From positions 1 through 5,182 of the forward strand of contig JACQTH010000392.1 of NCBI GenBank assembly GCA_016210935.1: DNA of 5,182 bases, written 5' to 3'. Below the pieces are notes generated by a model that was not told the origin of the DNA, did no database searches, and saw only the letters and a list, made by a program, of their open reading frames with translations. Position numbers and translations under genes: made by a program. This DNA is from Acidobacteriota bacterium. GTDB taxonomy: Bacteria; Acidobacteriota; Vicinamibacteria; Vicinamibacterales; JACQTH01. Positions 1-5,182 of the stretch are shown piece after piece (positions within the stretch are counted from its first letter, which is position 1; each line of letters begins with the position of its first letter).

Positions 1-6
1 CACCAT
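1..6 (-). CDS. atpC: Probable start of ATP synthase subunit epsilon (two codons only)
   Basis: After the atpD TAG (14-12) the mRNA reads AGGAC then ATG GTG at the edge of the window. AGAGGA (13-8), overlapping the atpD stop, could serve as Shine-Dalgarno; its spacing suits the GTG at 3-1 better than the ATG at 6-4, and both are in the same frame. The identity rests only on the near-universal atpD-atpC order; no protein sequence can be read. Epsilon is the small rotor subunit that inhibits ATP hydrolysis. Confidence 0.4.
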
Positions 7-11
7 GTCCT

Positions 12-1493
12 CTACGCCACCTTCGCCATCCGGTCGGCGTTCTCGACGGCTTCGTCGATGGTGCCCACCATGTAGAACGCCTGCTCGGGCAGCGCGTCAT
101 GCTTGCCTTCCACGATCTCGCGGAACCCGCGCACGGTCTCGGCAATCTGCACGTACTTCCCAGGCCTGCCCGTGAACTGCTCGGCGACGAAGAATGGCTG
201 CGACAGGAACCGCTGAATCTTGCGCGCGCGCGCGACCGTCAGCTTGTCTTCCTCCGGCAGCTCGTCGATGCCCAGAATCGCGATGATGTCCTGGAGATCC
301 TTGTACCGCTGGAGCACCTGTTTCACGCTGCGCGCCACGGAATAATGCTCGTCGCCGATGACGCGCGGATCGAGGATCCGTGACGTCGAGGCCAGCGGAT
401 CAACCGCGGGATAGATCCCCAGCTCGAAAATCGCGCGCGAGAGGTTCGTCGTCGCGTCGAGATGCGCGAACGTCGTGGCGGGCGCGGGATCCGTGTAATC
501 GTCGGCCGGCACGTAGATCGCCTGGACCGACGTGACCGATCCTTTCCGCGTCGACGTGATCCGCTCCTGGAGCTCCCCCATCTCGGTCAGCAGCGTGGGC
601 TGATAGCCCACCGCCGACGGCATGCGTCCGAGGAGCGCCGACACCTCGGAGCCCGCCTGCGTGAACCGGAAGATGTTGTCGATGAACAGCAGCACGTCGC
701 GGTTCTCGGCGTCGCGGAAATACTCCGCGACCGTCAGCGCGCTCAGCCCGACCCGCAGGCGGGCGCCCGGCGGCTCCGTCATCTGGCCGTACACCAGCGC
801 GGCGCGCGATTTCTCCGGTTCCTCGAGGTTGATGACCCCGCTTTCCTGCATTTCCAGCCACAGGTCGGTGCCTTCCCGCGTGCGTTCGCCGACCCCGCCA
901 AAGACCGAGACGCCTCCGTGCTTCAGCGCGATGTTGTGGATCAGCTCCATGATGATGACGGTCTTGCCGACACCGGCCCCCCCGAAGAGCCCGATCTTCC
1001 CGCCGCGCAGATACGGCTCGAGCAGATCGATCACCTTGATGCCGGTTTCGAACATCTGCAGCTCGGTGGACTGATCCTCCAGCGTCGGCGCCGGGCGATG
1101 GATCGGCCACCGTTCGCGCGCGTGAACGGGTTTGTCGGGAAAGTCGACCGGGTCGCCAAGCACGTTCAGCACGCGCCCGAGCGTGGCAGGACCCACGGGC
1201 ACGGAGATCGGCGCGCCGAGATCGACCGCCCGCATCCCGCGCTGCATGCCGTCGGTGGGCTTCATCGCCACCGTCCGGACGCGGTTCTCACCGAGGTGCT
1301 GTTCGACCTCGGCGATGATGTCGAGCGCTTCCCCACCGCCCCCGGCGCCGCCGGATGTGATCCGCAGCGCGTTGTAGATGTCGGGCAGCTGCCCGTCCGG
1401 AAACTCGACGTCGACCACGGTCCCGATGACCTGAACGACCTTGCCGACGCGTTCTGTCGTTGCTTCTGGTTTGCTCATGCTGTGTCCTGACAT
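12..1493 (-). CDS. atpD: F1FO ATP synthase subunit beta (catalytic)
   Basis: Beta carries the catalytic sites that form ATP from ADP and phosphate, driven by gamma rotation. The product is 493 residues from the ATG at 1493, or 488 from the one at 1478. In 493-residue numbering: beta-barrel opening GKVVQVIGTVVDVEFPDG (17-34), P-loop GGAGVGKT (171-178), catalytic glutamate E203 in GGVGERTREGTD, Walker B LLFIDNIFRF (268-277, D272), adenine-site tyrosine Y361 in ELGIYPAVDP, and the gamma-contacting loop DELPEED (410-416), a variant of DELSEED. A short glycine-rich stretch (SGGAGGGGE, 47-55) lies in the N-terminal barrel, where the family has a variable loop. All catalytic residues are present. 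It follows atpG and ends in TAG, with the probable atpC start right after. Confidence 0.98.
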   Translation of the reverse strand: MSGHSMSKPEATTERVGKVVQVIGTVVDVEFPDGQLPDIYNALRITSGGAGGGGEALDIIAEVEQHLGENRVRTVAMKPTDGMQRGMRAVDLGAPISVPVGPATLGRVLNVLGDPVDFPDKPVHARERWPIHRPAPTLEDQSTELQMFETGIKVIDLLEPYLRGGKIGLFGGAGVGKTVIIMELIHNIALKHGGVSVFGGVGERTREGTDLWLEMQESGVINLEEPEKSRAALVYGQMTEPPGARLRVGLSALTVAEYFRDAENRDVLLFIDNIFRFTQAGSEVSALLGRMPSAVGYQPTLLTEMGELQERITSTRKGSVTSVQAIYVPADDYTDPAPATTFAHLDATTNLSRAIFELGIYPAVDPLASTSRILDPRVIGDEHYSVARSVKQVLQRYKDLQDIIAILGIDELPEEDKLTVARARKIQRFLSQPFFVAEQFTGRPGKYVQIAETVRGFREIVEGKHDALPEQAFYMVGTIDEAVENADRMAKVA

Positions 1494-1502
1494 TCTGTCC
1501 CT
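1479..1502 (-). promoter_or_regulatory. Two possible ribosome-binding sites for atpD
   Basis: On the mRNA strand AGGGA (1502-1498) sits four bases before the ATG at 1493, and AGGA (1488-1485) sits six bases before a second in-frame ATG at 1478. The second has the better spacing and gives a protein starting MSKPEATTERVGKVVQVIG, which is closer to usual family starts. Either or both may be used; the difference is five residues. Confidence 0.5.
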
Positions 1503-1529
1503 GTAGCCCGGAGCCTGAAGCCCGGAGCC
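1502..1529. repeat. Four degenerate tandem heptamers in the atpG-atpD spacer
   Basis: On the plus strand four consecutive 7-base units follow NGRAGYC: TGTAGCC (1502-1508, one mismatch), CGGAGCC (1509-1515), TGAAGCC (1516-1522) and CGGAGCC (1523-1529). Seen another way, the 11-mer AGCCCGGAGCC is repeated exactly at 1505-1515 and 1519-1529. The array nearly fills the 38-base gap and stops at the atpD ribosome-binding region. The atpH-atpA spacer carries a related array. Confidence 0.6.
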
Positions 1530-1531
1530 CC

Positions 1532-2398
1532 TTACAGCGCCTCCGCGCCGGAGATCACCTCGATGATTTCCCGTGTGATCGACGCCTGCCGCACCTTGTT
1601 CATGTAGAGCGTCAGGTTGTCGATCATCTCCGCCGAGTTCTTGGTCGCCGCATCCATCGCGGTCATTCGCGCCGCATGTTCTGAAGCGGACGACTCGAGC
1701 AGCGCGCGATACACCTGGATCTCAACGTGGCGCGGCAGCAGATCTGTGAAGATCTGCTCCGGCGCCGGCTCATACAGGTATTCAACTCCCGCGGCGGGCG
1801 CCATCTCTGCTCCCAAATCGGCGCGGGCAATCGGCAGAAGCTGATCGATCACCACTCGTTGCTGCAGGACCGACTTGAACTCGCTGTACACGAGATGGAC
1901 CGCATCGACGTCGCCGGCCGTGAACCGGTCGATCGCGACCAGCGCGATCTCCTGCGCGTGCTCGTATCGCAGCTGATTGAAGATGCCGACCTGGTCGTAC
2001 CAGATGTCGAATCCCTGCCGCCGGAAGAAGTCCCGCCCCTTGCGTCCCACCAGCGCGAGCGCCACCGCGCGGCCCGGGTGCTCGACGATGAACGCGCTGG
2101 CGCGCCGGATGATGTTGGCATTGAAGCTGCCGCAGAGGCCGCGATCCGCTGTGATGACGATCACGAGAACGCGGCCCTGTCCTGGGCGCTGCGCCAGCAG
2201 CGGGTGCGCGGAGGGGTCGACCCGGGACGCCAGGCTGTTCAGGACCCGCGCCATCTGGATGGCGAACGGGCGGGCCCCCAGAATGCGTTCCTGGGCGCGC
2301 CGCAGCTTCGACGCCGCGACCGTCTTCATCGCCCGCGTGATCTGCTGGGTCGACTTGATCGCGCGTATCCGCCGGCGCAGATCGATCAGTGACGGCAT
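1532..2398 (-). CDS. atpG: F1FO ATP synthase subunit gamma
   Basis: Gamma is the central rotor shaft: its N- and C-terminal helices form a coiled coil inside the alpha/beta ring, and its foot contacts epsilon and the c-ring. The 288-residue product has normal length. Visible are the N-terminal helix MPSLIDLRRRIRAIKSTQQI with TRAMKTVAASKLRRAQ (to about residue 36), the conserved ITADRGLCGSFN (82-93) of the Rossmann-like domain, and the C-terminal helix EHAARMTAMDAATKNSAEMI (240-259) ending in TREIIEVISGAEAL. The ATG lies six bases after the atpA stop; no good Shine-Dalgarno is visible in the bases before it, so translation is probably coupled to atpA. It ends in TAA, 38 bases before the upstream atpD ATG. 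No disruption was seen. Confidence 0.97.
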   Translation of the reverse strand: MPSLIDLRRRIRAIKSTQQITRAMKTVAASKLRRAQERILGARPFAIQMARVLNSLASRVDPSAHPLLAQRPGQGRVLVIVITADRGLCGSFNANIIRRASAFIVEHPGRAVALALVGRKGRDFFRRQGFDIWYDQVGIFNQLRYEHAQEIALVAIDRFTAGDVDAVHLVYSEFKSVLQQRVVIDQLLPIARADLGAEMAPAAGVEYLYEPAPEQIFTDLLPRHVEIQVYRALLESSASEHAARMTAMDAATKNSAEMIDNLTLYMNKVRQASITREIIEVISGAEAL

Positions 2399-2404
2399 CG
2401 TTCG

Positions 2405-3931
2405 CTAGGCCGCGGTCCGCCGGGTGGCCAGGAACTGCTCACCGAATTCCTTTAGCGCCGCGTTCACCTGGCCGCGCAACGCATCGTCGAAGATCTTCTT
2501 CTCGCGGATGGTGCTCAGCATCTCGGGGTAACGCGTCTCCGCGAACCGATACAGCTCGCGCTCGTATTCCAGCAGCGACGCAACGGGGAGCGGGTCCAGG
2601 AGCCCGTTCGTGCCGGCGAAGATGATGAGGATCTGCTTCTCGACCGGCAGCGGCTGAAACTGCGCCTGCTTGAGGATTTCGACCAGTCGCCGCCCGCGGT
2701 TGAGCTGCTGCTGGGTGGCCTTGTCGAGATCGCTGCCGAACTGCGCGAACGCCGCGAGCTCCCGGTACTGCGCGAGGTCGAGCCGCAGCGAGCCGGCGAC
2801 CTGGCGCATCGCGCGCACCTGCGCCGAGCCGCCGACGCGCGACACGGAGATGCCGACGTTGATGGCCGGCCGGATGCCCTGATGGAACAGGTCGGTCTCG
2901 AGGAAGATCTGCCCGTCCGTGATCGAGATGACGTTCGTCGGGATGTACGCCGACACGTCCGCGGCCTGCGTCTCGATGATGGGCAGCGCCGTCAGCGATC
3001 CGCCCCCGAGCTCCGGCCGCAGCTTCGCGGCCCGTTCGAGCAATCGCGAGTGGAGGTAGAAGACGTCGCCCGGAAACGCCTCGCGGCCCGGCGGCCGCCT
3101 GAGGAGCAGCGAGATCTCCCGGTACGCCTGGGCGTGCTTCGACAGGTCGTCGTAGACGCACAGCGCGTGGCCGCCGCGATCGCGAAAGTACTCGCCCATC
3201 GCGCACGCGGCGTACGGGCTGATGTAGAGCATCGTCGCGGGGTCCGATGCCGCCGCCGCGACCACGATGGAGTACGGCATCGCGCCGAATTCGTCGAGCG
3301 TCTTGACCACCTGTGCGATGGTCGACTGCTTCTGGCCGATGGCGTTGTAGATGCAGATAACGCCCGTTTCGCGTTGATTGATGATGGCGTCGACCGCCAC
3401 CGCGGTCTTGCCCGTCTGCCGGTCCCCGATAATCAACTCACGCGGCCCGCGGCCGATCGGGATCATCGCGTCGATGGCCTTGAGGCCCGTTTGCAGCGGC
3501 TCACGGACCGGCTGGCGATCGACGACGCCCGGCGCGAGGCGCTCGATCGGCGCGTACTGCTTGGCCGTGATGGGGCCCTTGCCGTCGACCGGCTCGCCCA
3601 GCGGGTTCACGACCCGCCCGAGCAGTTCCTCCCCCACCGGCACCGAAATGATTCGGCCCGTACGCTTGACCGTGTCGCCTTCCTTGATTTCCCGATACTC
3701 ACCCAGCAACACGGCGCCAACGCTGTCCTCTTCGAGGTTCAGCGCGATGCCGAAGACCCCGTGCGGGAATTCGATCATCTCGCCCGCCATGACGCGCTCG
3801 ATGCCATGGAGGCGCGCAATCCCGTCGCCCAGCGAGACCACCGTCCCGACCTCCGCCACGTCGATGTCGACGGCGTAGCTGCCAATCTGCTCGCGGATGA
3901 ATTTGGAGATTTCTTCAGCTTTAATGGTCAT
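2405..3931 (-). CDS. atpA: F1FO ATP synthase subunit alpha
   Basis: Alpha alternates with beta in the catalytic hexamer; it binds nucleotide at a non-catalytic site and supplies the arginine finger to the beta active site. The product has 508 residues, full length for the family. Landmarks: N-terminal helix and beta-barrel (VGTVVSLGDGIARLHG, 28-43), P-loop GDRQTGKT (169-176), Walker B LCVYDDLSKHAQAYR (257-271), RRPPGREAFPGDVFYLHSRL (278-297), TNVISITDGQIFLE (332-345), and SVSRVGG (362-368) with the arginine finger at R365. The C-terminal helical domain closes the protein. The ATG at 3931 is supported by the conserved opening MTIKAEEISKFIREQI. The mRNA just upstream is pyrimidine-rich (ending CTTCTTTCC) with no Shine-Dalgarno, which is odd for so highly expressed a gene. 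It ends in TAG, six bases before atpG, consistent with co-translation. Confidence 0.98.
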   Translation of the reverse strand: MTIKAEEISKFIREQIGSYAVDIDVAEVGTVVSLGDGIARLHGIERVMAGEMIEFPHGVFGIALNLEEDSVGAVLLGEYREIKEGDTVKRTGRIISVPVGEELLGRVVNPLGEPVDGKGPITAKQYAPIERLAPGVVDRQPVREPLQTGLKAIDAMIPIGRGPRELIIGDRQTGKTAVAVDAIINQRETGVICIYNAIGQKQSTIAQVVKTLDEFGAMPYSIVVAAAASDPATMLYISPYAACAMGEYFRDRGGHALCVYDDLSKHAQAYREISLLLRRPPGREAFPGDVFYLHSRLLERAAKLRPELGGGSLTALPIIETQAADVSAYIPTNVISITDGQIFLETDLFHQGIRPAINVGISVSRVGGSAQVRAMRQVAGSLRLDLAQYRELAAFAQFGSDLDKATQQQLNRGRRLVEILKQAQFQPLPVEKQILIIFAGTNGLLDPLPVASLLEYERELYRFAETRYPEMLSTIREKKIFDDALRGQVNAALKEFGEQFLATRRTAA

Positions 3932-3935
3932 GGAA

Positions 3936-3956
3936 AGAAGTCGAAAGTCAGAAGCC
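3936..3956. repeat. Three degenerate tandem heptamers in the atpH-atpA spacer
   Basis: On the plus strand three consecutive 7-base units follow the pattern NGRAGYC: AGAAGTC (3936-3942), GAAAGTC (3943-3949, one mismatch) and AGAAGCC (3950-3956). They fill most of the 35-base spacer and make the mRNA side pyrimidine-rich just before the atpA ATG. The same pattern appears in the atpG-atpD spacer. Short and degenerate, so possibly a decayed simple repeat. Confidence 0.5.
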
Positions 3957-3966
3957 AGCTGGTGTC

Positions 3967-4506
3967 CTAGCTTCGCATGCGCGCTTTCATCAGTTCCAGC
4001 TGCCGTCTGACGCTTCCGTCGTACACCGTACTGCCCACGCGCGCCACGAGGCCACCGACGATGTCCGGATCGACGTGCGACACGAGCGAGACCTTCCGTC
4101 CCGTGGCGCGGTGCAGGCTGTCCTCGACGGTCTTCGTCTGCTCGTCAGACATTGGCGTCGCGGTCGTCACTTCGGCCTCGACGACCTGAAGGTAGTCCAT
4201 CAACCGCACACGGTAGGTATCGACAATATCCGCCAGCAGCGCGAGCCGGCCGCGCTCGGCGAGCAACAACAGCAGCTTCGTCACGATCGGCGAAAGCTCG
4301 GCTCGTTTGGCCAGCTCTTCAACGATCGCTCGCTTACGCGTCATGGGAAGGGCCGGGTTCGTCAGGGCCTGGTGAAGCTGCGCATGGCCGGCCATCAACT
4401 GGTGAAAGGTTCCGAGATCGTGTCCGGCTTTCCGGGGATCGGCTTCCAATACCGCGACGTCAAGGAGCGCGCGCGCGTATCGGCCGGCGGCCGTTCGTGG
4501 GGTCAC
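3967..4506 (-). CDS. atpH: F1FO ATP synthase subunit delta
   Basis: Delta (OSCP-like) sits on top of the F1 head and joins it to the b-subunit peripheral stalk, so that the head does not spin with the rotor. The 179-residue product has the usual length. The N-terminal helical domain opens with RYARALLDVA (residues 10-18), followed by LTNPALPMTRKRAIVEELA (48-66) and a leucine-rich helix KLLLLLAERGRLALLADIV. The C-terminal signature VDPDIVGGLVARVG (145-158) leads into GSVRRQLELMKARM. The start is GTG; the protein begins MTPRTAAGRYARAL, matching the family's usual beginning, which supports it. The Shine-Dalgarno is weak (only AAAGA, about ten bases upstream). It is the first atp gene here: atpF, the usual upstream neighbour, is absent. 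It ends in TAG 35 bases before atpA. Confidence 0.96.
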   Translation of the reverse strand: MTPRTAAGRYARALLDVAVLEADPRKAGHDLGTFHQLMAGHAQLHQALTNPALPMTRKRAIVEELAKRAELSPIVTKLLLLLAERGRLALLADIVDTYRVRLMDYLQVVEAEVTTATPMSDEQTKTVEDSLHRATGRKVSLVSHVDPDIVGGLVARVGSTVYDGSVRRQLELMKARMRS

Positions 4507-4550
4507 GTCAGTGGGTCTTTCGAGCTAATGACTGTCTCGTCGTGTCGGCT

Positions 4551-4563
4551 TGAGCCGGGCTCA
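4551..4563. repeat. 13-base interrupted palindrome in the atpH leader
   Basis: TGAGCCCGGCTCA on the minus strand is a perfect inverted repeat of 6 bases around one central base. It lies 45 bases before the atpH GTG and just downstream of the larger inverted repeat at 4567-4611. As RNA it would form a 5-bp stem with a 3-base loop. It could be an operator half-site pair or a leader hairpin; no follow-on T-run is present. Confidence 0.35.
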
Positions 4564-4566
4564 GGT

Positions 4567-4611
4567 GGCGGTTTTTGAAGCTTGCGCCCAATTTCACAAG
4601 CTCAACCCGCC
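4567..4611 (-). other. Imperfect inverted repeat at the predicted transcription start / atpH leader
   Basis: On the minus strand the core AGCTTG (4602-4597) can pair with CAAGCT (4584-4579) around a 12-base loop. The arms extend outward with mismatches: TT pairs with AA, and GGCGG (4611-4607) pairs with CCGCC (4571-4567). No T-run follows, so it is not a normal intrinsic terminator for selD. With a start near 4607 the outer arm would be only partly transcribed, so it may act as an operator in DNA, a short leader hairpin, or have no function. Confidence 0.35.
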
Positions 4612-4613
4612 AA

Positions 4614-4640
4614 TTTATACCATCACTTGTACTTGGGCAA
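4614..4640 (-). promoter_or_regulatory. Candidate sigma-70 promoter for the atpHAGDC operon
   Basis: Reading the minus strand in the selD-atpH gap, TATAAA at 4619-4614 is preceded by TGG at 4622-4620, which gives an extended -10 (TGnTATAAA). A -35-like TTGCCC lies at 4640-4635 with a short 15-base spacer; an extended -10 can tolerate a poor -35. Transcription would start near 4607, leaving a leader of about 100 bases before the atpH GTG. This is the AT-richest stretch of the gap and the only promoter-like sequence I could see before atpH. The call is inference from motif match only. Confidence 0.5.
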
Positions 4641-4660
4641 GCGATCACGTCGTTATCACG
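4622..4660 (-). promoter_or_regulatory. Three GTGAT motifs in 11-base phase upstream of the candidate promoter
   Basis: On the minus strand CGTGAT occurs at 4660-4655 and 4649-4644 (11 bases apart) and AGTGAT at 4627-4622 (22 bases further). The steps are one and two helical turns, so the motifs face the same side of the DNA, flanking and overlapping the -35 and ending at the -10. An inverted copy, ATCACG, lies at 4691-4686 across the selD stop. This could be a regulator binding array, but short motifs of this kind can occur by chance. Confidence 0.25.
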
Positions 4661-4682
4661 GCGTCGGGTTGCAGAATCCTGC

Positions 4683-5182
4683 TTACGTGATGACGATGCG
4701 GGCCGCAGACGGCTCTGAAACTCTTCCAACCTGCCAGGCGGTGATGCCGCCGCGGGAAAACGCCGAGAGCGCTTCGGCCTCATGGTTGGGATCGACGGAA
4801 ATCAGGAGGCCGCCCGAGGTTTGCGGATCGTACAGAAGCTCGACCAGATCGGGATCGATCGAGCCGGAAATCTGGGCGCCGGCCGCGAAATGTTGCTTAT
4901 TCGTGGACAGCCCACCCGAACGATTTCGTGGAACGAGCTCACGTACGGCCGGGAGCAACGGCACACGATCCGCGTCGAACGTCATCGTTACACTGCTGGC
5001 GATCGCCATCGCGGTGGCGTGGCCGATGAGACCGAACCCGGTGATGTCGGTGCAGGCGTGGGCGGCGCCCGCCGGCAGGCTCGCGATTGCGTCCGCCGCC
5101 GCCCGATTGAGCGCGCACATGGAGTCGACGGCTGCCACAACGGCGGCTTCTGAGGCACGACCGAACTTAATCGCGGTGCCGA
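4683..5182 (-). CDS. selD: Selenide, water dikinase (selenophosphate synthetase), C-terminal part, cut by the window edge
   Basis: SelD makes selenophosphate from selenide and ATP; this is the selenium donor for selenocysteine tRNA and for selenouridine in tRNA, and the enzyme is cytosolic. About 165 residues are visible, roughly the second half of a family member of about 345 residues. The reading frame stays open to the right edge, starting in GTAIKFGRASEA; the GTG at 5138 is an internal valine, not a start. Family landmarks are TDITGFGLIGH (visible residues 44-54), the SGGLSTNKQHF segment, and LYDPQTSGGLLISV near residues 116-129, all diagnostic for SelD/PurM-like ATP-binding folds. The gene ends in TAA at 4685-4683. 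The N-terminal catalytic Cys or Sec and the glycine-rich loop lie outside the window, so it cannot be said whether this is itself a selenoprotein. It lies 176 bases upstream of atpH on the same strand; a functional link is not evident. Confidence 0.95.
   Translation of the reverse strand, partial: GTAIKFGRASEAAVVAAVDSMCALNRAAADAIASLPAGAAHACTDITGFGLIGHATAMAIASSVTMTFDADRVPLLPAVRELVPRNRSGGLSTNKQHFAAGAQISGSIDPDLVELLYDPQTSGGLLISVDPNHEAEALSAFSRGGITAWQVGRVSEPSAARIVIT

Noticed and set aside
400..1110. A 236-codon alternative frame on the minus strand inside atpD
   Set aside because: Arg/Ala/Gly-rich out-of-frame reading of atpD, typical of GC-rich genes.
462..1490. A 342-codon open frame on the plus strand opposite atpD
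   Set aside because: Antisense shadow in GC-rich DNA; the product is rich in Arg, Asp and His with no recognisable domain, and atpD on the other strand is certain.
1727..2392. A 221-codon open frame on the plus strand opposite atpG
   Set aside because: Antisense shadow with no family resemblance; gamma subunit occupies the other strand in full.
2882..3970. A 362-codon open frame on the plus strand opposite atpA
   Set aside because: Same kind of antisense shadow; low-complexity Arg/Asp-rich product, while the opposite strand encodes a canonical alpha subunit.
4671..4682. GCAGGATTCTGC just after the selD stop as an intrinsic terminator
   Set aside because: Only a 4-bp stem with a 4-base loop and no T-run after it; too weak to call a terminator.
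4508..4783. A 91-codon minus-strand frame spanning the selD end and the selD-atpH gap
   Set aside because: Overlaps the selD C-terminus by about 100 bases in another frame, has a Arg/Ser-rich product with no recognisable motif, and runs through the likely promoter.

Overview
The window holds the F1 sector of a bacterial F-type ATP synthase operon, all on the minus strand and read from right to left, preceded by the 3' end of a selenophosphate synthetase gene on the same strand. The DNA is GC-rich by eye and tightly packed. The proteins are clearly bacterial; wording such as DLLEPYLRGGKIGLFGG in beta and the selD neighbour make me lean towards Acidobacteriota (perhaps the Vicinamibacteria side). 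That is an impression from memory and has not been searched; other GC-rich Gram-negative lineages remain possible.

Layout in transcription order: selD C-terminal part (5182 to 4683, cut by the window edge); a 176-base AT-richer gap with a likely extended -10 promoter, helically phased GTGAT motifs and two inverted repeats; atpH (delta, GTG start, 4506 to 3967); a 35-base spacer with heptamer repeats and no Shine-Dalgarno; atpA (alpha, 3931 to 2405); 6 bases; atpG (gamma, 2398 to 1532); a 38-base spacer with similar heptamer repeats; atpD (beta, 1493 or 1478 to 12); then what is probably the first two codons of atpC (epsilon) at the left edge.

Together alpha, beta, gamma and delta (plus epsilon) form the peripheral catalytic head: three alpha/beta pairs make or split ATP, gamma and epsilon form the central rotor shaft, and delta caps the head and ties it to the peripheral stalk. 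The membrane FO genes (atpB, atpE, atpF) are not upstream of atpH as in the classical atpBEFHAGDC order; selD sits there instead, so the operon appears split, with the FO genes expected elsewhere.

All four complete genes look intact, with family-typical lengths and key catalytic residues. No mobile element, CRISPR array, RNA gene or clear intrinsic terminator was seen. I did not find an undescribed system. The points that merit a second look are the split operon, the promoter/leader region before atpH, the repeat-bearing spacers, the leaderless-looking initiation of atpA and the double start of atpD.
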